Assembly (NCBI RefSeq): GCF_965204125.1
Contig: NZ_OZ241968.1
Coordinates: 3,224,001 to 3,288,000 of the forward strand
Reading direction: 5' to 3'
DNA from: Poriferisodalis sp965204125
GTDB lineage: Bacteria; Actinomycetota; Acidimicrobiia; Acidimicrobiales; Poriferisodalaceae
DNA: 64,000 nucleotides
A model generated the notes under the pieces. That model saw nothing but the letters and a program-made list of their open reading frames with translations. It was not told where the DNA came from and did not search any database. A program made the position numbers and the translations under genes. How positions within the stretch are numbered: the stretch's first letter is position 1; each line of letters opens with the position of its first letter. Shown here one piece after another: positions 58,858-64,000 of the stretch.

Positions 58858-60039
58858 ATGGAGATCGAACTCGACACCAGGGGCGGCCCCTCCAACGGGC
58901 CGTACTTCGAGGATGCCGAAGGCTTCAACATGCCAGAGCCGCCCGGCAACGGGAGCCGACGGATCCCGCTAGGCGATTTCCCGACCGGCCCCGAGGTGGG
59001 GTCCCGCTTGCCGGACATCGTGGCGACTGACCAGGCCGGCCGCTTGGTCGATGTGCACGCCGACCGGGCAGGGCAGCCTGCCGTGGTGGTTTTCTACCGC
59101 TCGGCTGTGTGGTGACCGCCGTGCCGCACCCAGCTGGTCGAGCTGGAACGAGGCATGGATGACTACCGGGCAGCGGGCGTCCGGCTGTATGCGCTGAGCT
59201 ATGACGAACCCGATGCGCTGGCTGACTACGCGGCGGCCCACGACACCACGTTCACGCTGCTGTCGGACCCCGACAGCGAGGTGATCACGTCGTTCGGGAT
59301 CCTCAACACGCTGATCCCGCCTGATGACCACCCGTGGTACGGCCTGCCCTTCCCCGGGTCGTACGTGATCGACGCGGACGGCACCATCGTGGCGAAGTTC
59401 TTCGAGCACAACTTCGCAATTCGTTCCGGTCCTGAGCAGCTGCTCGCAGCCGCGCTGGACCAGGAGTTCGAGGCATCTGCTCCCGGAGGCGGCGAACCGG
59501 CCGACCGGGTCTCCGTAGACGTGCAGATCGACGGCGATCGGCTGCCGATGGGTGTCACCCGCCAGATCGTCGCCACGTTCCGGGTCCCCGAGGGTCAGCA
59601 TCTGTACAGCGAGCCAGTGCCCGACGGCTTGGTGGCCGCAGCAATCGAGCTCGACGACAACGACGGGATCCTGTCCTATGAGCCAGTGACGCCGCCGACC
59701 GGATCGCTCACGCTGTCCGGTTCGGGCGACACGCTTGCCGTGTACGAGGGCGATGTCGTCCTGCGGCTGCCTGTTGCACAGAACGCACGCAACATGCAGA
59801 AGGACGACGACGGACGCTTCGTCACCATCAGCGGTCAGGTCCGCTGGCAGGCCTGCGACGACGTCGAGTGCTTCCTTCCCGAGTCGATGCCATTCAGCTT
59901 CCGGGTTGAGGCCGGCTTCCCGGTGCTCGGCGACATGGGCCCGGGCGTCGGCCGGGTGCCGGCAATGAACGGCGCGCAGCACTTCCAACGTCTGATCGAC
60001 CGCCGTGCCGGTACCGAGTCCAGGGACGAAGACCAGTGA
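58858..60039 (+). CDS. Putative selenoprotein: redoxin + DsbD-N-like protein with in-frame TGA (Sec86)
   Basis: 393 residues when TGA 59113-59115 is read through. About 48-215 is an AhpC/TSA-type redoxin: GSRLPDIVATDQAGR, VVVFYRSAVW, TGA, then PPCRTQLVELE and ALSYDE. The TGA stands at the first cysteine of the usual CxxC, giving U86-P-P-C89. Residues about 228-355 look like a DsbD N-terminal (alpha) domain with cysteines 333 and 338 in QACDDVECFLP, a natural thiol partner. No signal peptide is visible. GGAG at 58848-58851 supports ATG 58858. A SECIS-like hairpin follows the TGA. The stop overlaps the aminotransferase start (GTGA). Stopping at TGA would yield 85 residues without an active site. 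Confidence 0.85.
59130..59146 (+). promoter_or_regulatory. Candidate bacterial SECIS hairpin downstream of the TGA of the redoxin/DsbD-like gene
   Basis: CCAGCT, loop GGTCG, AGCTGG: a perfect 6-bp stem with a 5-nt loop beginning 20 nt after the TGA, the same distance as in the other TGA gene. The loop starts GGTC, like the GGUCU apical loop of E. coli fdhF. Function is inferred. Confidence 0.7.
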
Positions 60040-60956
60040 CCGAACCCGCCGCCGCCGACAGCAGCCCCTACAGCCGGGGTTGCGCCTGGGTGCAGGGTGA
60101 GTACGTGCCGGTCGGCGAAGCCAAGATCTCACTGCTCGATGCTGGCTTCAGCCGATCAGATGTCACCTACGACGTGGTTGCCGTGTGGGACGGGAAGTTC
60201 TTCCGTCTCGATGCGCACCTCGACCGGTTCGAGCGGAGCATGAAGCACCTCCACATGAACCTCGGCCTCGACCGTGCCGGGATCTCAGAGATCCTGCACG
60301 AATGCGTCCGGCGGTCGGGGTTGCGCGAGTCGTACGTCGAGATGATCGCGACGAGGGGCCGGCCGGGCCGGGGCGCCCGCGACCCGTGGACCTTCCAGAA
60401 CCAGTTCTACGCCTACGCCATTCCCTACATCTGGATCGTCGAACCCGACAAGCAGGAGGCCGGGTCGCACCTGATCATCGCCCGGGACACTGTGCGCATT
60501 CCCGAAGCCTCAGTCGATCCGACGGTCAAGAACTTCCACTGGGGCGACCTGACACGTGGCGCCTTCGAAGCTCGCGAGCGTGGCGGCAGCACGGTGGCGC
60601 TGCCCGACCTCGACGGGAACCTCACCGAGGGACCCGGGTTCAACATCTTCCTTGTGGTCGATGGCGAACTCCGCACGCCCGATGCCGGTGTGCTGGAGGG
60701 CATCACCCGCCGGACCGTCCTCGATTTGGCCGCAGAGCAGGGACTAACTGCCCATGTGGCCCCGCTACCGGTCGCCGATGTCGGCCAGGCCGACGAGGCG
60801 TTCATGACCAGCACGGCGGGCGGGGTCATGCCGGTCACGTCGATCGACGGTCAGCCGCTCGGCGACGGCACCCCCGGCCCGATCACGATGCAGCTTCGGC
60901 AGTCCTACTGGGACGCCCACGACGATCCGCGCTGGACAACGCCGGTCGCCTACTGA
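60036..60956 (+). CDS. Fold-type IV PLP aminotransferase ((R)-amine transaminase/BCAT-like)
   Basis: 306 residues. The PLP lysine lies in DPTVKNFHWGDLTRG, and LTEGPGFNIFLV plus GVLEGITRRTVLDLA are class IV aminotransferase signatures. The early block DVTYDVVAVWDGKFFRLDAHLDRFERS and the NFHWGDL context resemble (R)-selective amine:pyruvate transaminases more than branched-chain aminotransferase. GTG 60036 overlaps the stop of the redoxin gene, so the two are translationally coupled, which is unusual for a transaminase. Confidence 0.87.
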   Translation: MTEPAAADSSPYSRGCAWVQGEYVPVGEAKISLLDAGFSRSDVTYDVVAVWDGKFFRLDAHLDRFERSMKHLHMNLGLDRAGISEILHECVRRSGLRESYVEMIATRGRPGRGARDPWTFQNQFYAYAIPYIWIVEPDKQEAGSHLIIARDTVRIPEASVDPTVKNFHWGDLTRGAFEARERGGSTVALPDLDGNLTEGPGFNIFLVVDGELRTPDAGVLEGITRRTVLDLAAEQGLTAHVAPLPVADVGQADEAFMTSTAGGVMPVTSIDGQPLGDGTPGPITMQLRQSYWDAHDDPRWTTPVAY

Positions 60957-61001
60957 CTCGCCAGTGCCGCCGAAGGTCGACGAGAGCTGGCGATGGCTAT
61001 G

Positions 61002-62027
61002 TCAGGCGCTGGCGAGCGAGACCACCTCGAATAGCGACTCGTAGCCGGCGAGCCCTGGCCGGTCGGTGCGCTGAGGCACCCGGAACAGGATGATCTCAGC
61101 GGTCAGACCGCTGTAGTCGGCGATGCGGCTGGCGCACTGGGCGGGCGTCCCGGTGATGGTCATGGTGTCGACGACCTCGTCGGGCACCAGGCCGATTGCC
61201 TCGCGCATCTGGCCTTCGGGCATCAGCCGGGTTGCGGCGTCGGCAAATTCGGCGTAGCCGAGCTGCCGCAGCTGCGAGTCGTAGTACGGGTGCGGTACAG
61301 GGTGGAACAGCCCACAGATAGTTGCTTTGGCCGCATTGCGAGCCAGCTCTTCGTCGTCGTTGACGCTCAGGAACGACCCCATCAGGAATCCGACGCCGTC
61401 GGGGTCTCGGCCTGCCTCGCCGGCAGCCTGCTGCGCCGCGGGCCGGACGATGTCGCGCATGAACTCGACCGACGACATCACGCCCACGCCAACCCCGTCG
61501 GCCACCTCGCCCGCGAGCCGCACCATCTTGGGTCCCGATGCCGACAGGTACACCGGAATCGACGGCCGCGTCGGCTCCCAGCTCGCCCGCCAGCGGATCC
61601 GGTGGTGCTCGCCCTCGTAGCGCACCGGTTCCCCCGCACGGCCCGCCACTGCGCTGCGCACGATCTCGAGGTAGTCGCGCAGCTTGCCCAGCGGCCGGAA
61701 GTCGTCCACGCCCATGTACCACTCGTTGAAGTGGCGGTTGCCAGTGCCCAGCCCGAGCGTGAAGCGTCCACCGCTCATCTCATCGAGGTCTCGGGCGGCG
61801 ATCGCCGTGAGCCACGGTTCCCGCGCATAGGCATTGGCGATGTACGTGCCGACGGTGACCCGCTCGGTCGCCGCGATCACCGCAGCAGCCGAGACGAACG
61901 CGCTGCGCCCCGCCTCCACGGTGTACATCGAGTCCATCCCCGCGGCCTCGCCCTCACGGGCCAGCTCCACAAAGTCGGCCATCGTGTCCTCAAAGCCAAG
62001 CAGCAGTCCGAGCGCGGGTTTCGACAT
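61002..62027 (-). CDS. LLM-class F420-dependent oxidoreductase
   Basis: 341 residues. ALGLLLGFEDTMADFVELAREGEAAGMDSMYTVEAG at the N-terminus (core AREGEAAGMDSMY), TVGTYIANAYAREPWLTA, LDEMSGGRFTLGLGTGN and GTPAQCASRIADYSGL. This is the F420-type LLM pattern (no EHH element). It acts in the cytosol with F420H2 or FMNH2. It is 27 bp after the PhnD-like gene on the same strand and probably cotranscribed. The substrate is unknown. Confidence 0.87.
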   Translation of the reverse strand: MSKPALGLLLGFEDTMADFVELAREGEAAGMDSMYTVEAGRSAFVSAAAVIAATERVTVGTYIANAYAREPWLTAIAARDLDEMSGGRFTLGLGTGNRHFNEWYMGVDDFRPLGKLRDYLEIVRSAVAGRAGEPVRYEGEHHRIRWRASWEPTRPSIPVYLSASGPKMVRLAGEVADGVGVGVMSSVEFMRDIVRPAAQQAAGEAGRDPDGVGFLMGSFLSVNDDEELARNAAKATICGLFHPVPHPYYDSQLRQLGYAEFADAATRLMPEGQMREAIGLVPDEVVDTMTITGTPAQCASRIADYSGLTAEIILFRVPQRTDRPGLAGYESLFEVVSLASA

Positions 62028-62054
62028 GTCAGATGCCTTTCCTTTTGGGGAGAT

Positions 62055-62888
62055 CTAGAAGATCTTGCCGACGAGATCGGCTTGCTCGACGGCAGTCATG
62101 AGGTCGGTCCAACCGTCGTCGGCGGCACGCACCCATTTGGTGAGGTGCTCCATGCGCATCATCTCGGCGATGTCAGGGTCGTCGGGGTCCATTGCCACGA
62201 GCAGCTCGGTGAACCGTTCGCTGGTCTCGTCGCTCAGGCCAGGACCGGACGTGAAGGCGCAATGGCAGTACGGGCGGGTGCGCCACACCTCGACGATGTC
62301 GTCGGGGGCCAGCTCGTGGCGGCGCAGCAGATATCCGAGCCATGGCTCGAAGATCACCCCTGCGTCGGCTCGGCCGTCCATGACGGCCCCGAAGATCGTC
62401 CGGTCGTCCACCCACATCTGCAGGTTGGAGTACTCGGTGGGGTCAAGCTCGACAAGTTCGCAATCGGACCGGATGTCGAAGCCGTCCTCGGCGAGCTGGG
62501 CCGTCGGTAACAGATACAGCTCGCTGGAAATGTCCACACCCAATGCCAGGCGCCGCCCACGCAAGTCGTCGAGATCGGCGATGGCGGCATCCGGCCTAGC
62601 GACGATCAGCGAGTGGACGTCCTCGTCGGTGTCTCGCATCGCCAAAGTCCGGCAGGTTCCCGGGGCCTGCAGCAGCAGCTGGGCGTGGGCCATCGGAGCG
62701 TTCCACGCGATGTCGACGTGGCCGTCGAGCACCGCACCGCACAGCGCGTCGTAGGTGGAATACAGCGCGTACTCCGTTTCGAGACCGGCCTCGTTGAAGT
62801 ACTTGCGGATGGCGTTCCAGATGAAGACGGCTCGCTTCGGATCGGCCGCCGTGGCACCGATCATGAGCGGTCGCGGGCGTTCGGTCAT
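62055..62888 (-). CDS. PhnD-like substrate-binding-fold protein without signal peptide
   Basis: 277 residues. The type II periplasmic-binding fold of the phosphonate/phosphite PhnD group: VDIAWNAPMAHAQLLL, DLDDLRGRRLALGVDISSE (core LRGRRLALG) and DAGVIFEPW. Ordinary PhnD proteins are exported lipoproteins, but this one starts with MTERPRPLMIGATAADP and has no signal or lipobox, and no ABC permease or ATPase gene is adjacent. A cytosolic sensing or enzymatic role is therefore possible. It is upstream of an LLM gene on the same strand. Confidence 0.8.
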   Translation of the reverse strand: MTERPRPLMIGATAADPKRAVFIWNAIRKYFNEAGLETEYALYSTYDALCGAVLDGHVDIAWNAPMAHAQLLLQAPGTCRTLAMRDTDEDVHSLIVARPDAAIADLDDLRGRRLALGVDISSELYLLPTAQLAEDGFDIRSDCELVELDPTEYSNLQMWVDDRTIFGAVMDGRADAGVIFEPWLGYLLRRHELAPDDIVEVWRTRPYCHCAFTSGPGLSDETSERFTELLVAMDPDDPDIAEMMRMEHLTKWVRAADDGWTDLMTAVEQADLVGKIF

Positions 62889-62936
62889 GGGATCATCCCC
62901 CGCCGCCCAACGTAGTGCCGCGCCCGGCGGCGTGGC

Positions 62937-64000
62937 TCAGCTCAGATCGAACCGGTCGAGGTCCATGACCTTCGCCCATGCGGCCACGAAGTCGGCCACG
63001 AACTTGGCCTCCGCGTCGTCGCAGCCGTACACCTCGGCGATCGCCCGCAGCTGCGAGTTGGAGCCGAACACGAGGTCGACCGCGCTGGCAGTCCACTTGA
63101 GATCGCCGGAGGCACGGTCACGGCCTTCATAGGTGTGCTCGGTGTCAGACACCTGCCACTCGGTAGCCATGTCCAGCAGGTTCGCGAAGAAATCGTTGGT
63201 CAGCGCTCCGGCACGGTCGGTGAGCACGCCCAGCGACGAGCCGCCGGTGTTTGCACCGAGCACTCGCAGGCCGCCGACCAGCACCGTCATCTCCGGTGCC
63301 GTCAGCGACAGCAGGCTCGACCGGTCCACCAGCATCACTTCGGGGCGGCGCTTGTCGTCGGCCCGCCAGTAGTTGCGGAACCCGTCAGCGGAGGGCTCCA
63401 GCACGGCGAACGACTCGGCGTCGGTCTGGTCGGCCGAGGCATCGGTGCGCCCCGGCGAGAACGGAACCACAACGTCGTGGCCAGCGGTGCGGGCGGCCTG
63501 CTCGACCCCGGCGCAACCGCAGAGGACGATCAGGTCGGCCATCGACACTCGCTTGCCGTCGCTCTGGGTGTCGTTGAACGCTGCCTGGACGCCTTCGAGC
63601 GCTGTGAGCACCGCCGCCAGCTCGGCCGGATCGTTGGCTTCCCAGCCGTTCTGCGGAGCAAGCCGGACGCGTGCGCCGTTGGCGCCGCCGCGCAGGTCGC
63701 TGTCGCGGAACGTCGACGCCGAGGCCCACGCCGCCTTCACCAGCTCCGACACCGACAGGCCCGACTCGAGAATCGCAGTCTTAAGCGCTGCGATGTCGGC
63801 GTCGTCGATCAGATCGTGATCCACAGCGGGAACCGGGTCCTGCCAGATGAGCTGCTCGTCGGGAACTTCCGGACCGAGGTAGCGCGATACCGGTCCCATG
63901 TCGCGGTGGGTCAGCTTGAACCACGCCCGGGCGAATGCGTCCGCGAACTCGTCGGGATTCTCGAGGAACCGCCGCGAGATCGGCTCGTAGATCGGGTCCA
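62937..64000 (-). CDS. katG: Catalase-peroxidase, C-terminal portion (runs off the window)
   Basis: About 354 codons are visible and the frame continues beyond the right edge. The reverse complement of the last 100 bases encodes DPIYEPISRRFLENP and FARAWFKLTHRDMGP (read as AWFKLTHRDMGP), then RYLGPEVP and LIWQDPVP, all standard KatG segments at the end of the first peroxidase domain. The C-terminal domain follows: WASASTFRDSDLRGGANGAR and LVFGSNSQLRAIAEVY. The heme domain with the catalytic Trp-Tyr-Met lies upstream, out of view. KatG removes hydrogen peroxide and organic peroxides in the cytosol. Confidence 0.95.
   Translation of the reverse strand, partial: DPIYEPISRRFLENPDEFADAFARAWFKLTHRDMGPVSRYLGPEVPDEQLIWQDPVPAVDHDLIDDADIAALKTAILESGLSVSELVKAAWASASTFRDSDLRGGANGARVRLAPQNGWEANDPAELAAVLTALEGVQAAFNDTQSDGKRVSMADLIVLCGCAGVEQAARTAGHDVVVPFSPGRTDASADQTDAESFAVLEPSADGFRNYWRADDKRRPEVMLVDRSSLLSLTAPEMTVLVGGLRVLGANTGGSSLGVLTDRAGALTNDFFANLLDMATEWQVSDTEHTYEGRDRASGDLKWTASAVDLVFGSNSQLRAIAEVYGCDDAEAKFVADFVAAWAKVMDLDRFDLS

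Noticed and set aside
23553..60039. Global reassignment of TGA to Gly or Trp as an explanation for the interrupted redoxins
   Set aside because: Many other genes in the window end at TGA, including in ATGA/GTGA overlaps, and only the two redoxin active sites carry an internal TGA.

Overview
The window is GC-rich, gene-dense DNA with short gaps (the longest, 54154-54358, is about 205 bp) and many 4-nt ATGA/GTGA overlaps. Its mix of F420/flavin luciferase-like (LLM) oxidoreductases, PPOX- and DDN-type deazaflavin enzymes, short-chain dehydrogenases (SDRs), CaiB-type CoA-transferases and a catalase-peroxidase suggests an actinobacterium, perhaps Acidimicrobiia. A Chloroflexota (SAR202-like) source is the main alternative. 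I see no tRNA, rRNA, transposase, CRISPR array or replication origin.

Layout. 1-0.5 kb: end of a phosphotransferase. 0.55-13.6 kb: a DUF917 protein facing a long minus-strand run of an FAD oxidoreductase, LLM, SnoaL-like and VOC proteins, an NpRdhA-like reductive dehalogenase, a complete three-subunit molybdenum hydroxylase, a HyuA-like protein and another LLM. 13.8-22.7 kb, plus strand: SDR, tandem CoA-transferase, macro-domain protein, CopC-CopD fusion, cytochrome c, SDR, zinc alcohol dehydrogenase, thioesterase, membrane protein. 22.8-23.5 kb: VapBC-like pair. 23.5-34.6 kb: minus-strand cluster of MBL hydrolase, sulfatase, an unknown protein, haloalkane dehalogenase, dimethylformamidase-like protein, carotenoid oxygenase, extradiol dioxygenase, flavin monooxygenase and a thioredoxin-like protein interrupted by in-frame TGA. 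34.8-41 kb: CotH lipoprotein, PPOX protein, apt, GcvT/DmdA-like protein, DDN protein, PhyH dioxygenase. 41.1-44.9 kb: a defence cassette (putative restriction enzyme, N6-adenine methyltransferase, TIR-like protein, three-helix membrane protein) between 40-bp direct repeats. 44.9-64 kb: acetyltransferase, a second haloalkane dehalogenase, TauD, RidA, P450, a ring-hydroxylating dioxygenase set whose alpha subunit is fused to a class II aldolase-type domain, CoA-transferase, SDR, LLM, an orphan molybdenum hydroxylase, a second TGA-interrupted redoxin, fold-IV aminotransferase, LLM, PhnD-like protein and the end of katG.

The main finding is two unlinked redoxin genes (23553-24707 minus; 58858-60039 plus), each with a TGA exactly where the redox-active cysteine belongs (residues 139 and 86). 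Each TGA is followed by a hairpin whose 5-nt loop starts exactly 20 nt downstream, which is the architecture of a bacterial SECIS element. I read both as selenoproteins, so the organism should carry selA, selB, selC and selD elsewhere. TGA is used as an ordinary stop throughout the window, so a recoded genetic code does not explain them.

Functionally, the window looks like an accessory catabolic region for aromatic, halogenated and sulfated organic compounds: reductive and hydrolytic dehalogenases, phenol hydroxylase plus extradiol cleavage, ring-hydroxylating dioxygenase plus dihydrodiol dehydrogenase, sulfatase, P450, Fe(II)/2-oxoglutarate dioxygenases and CoA-transferases. Substrates are inferred from families only.
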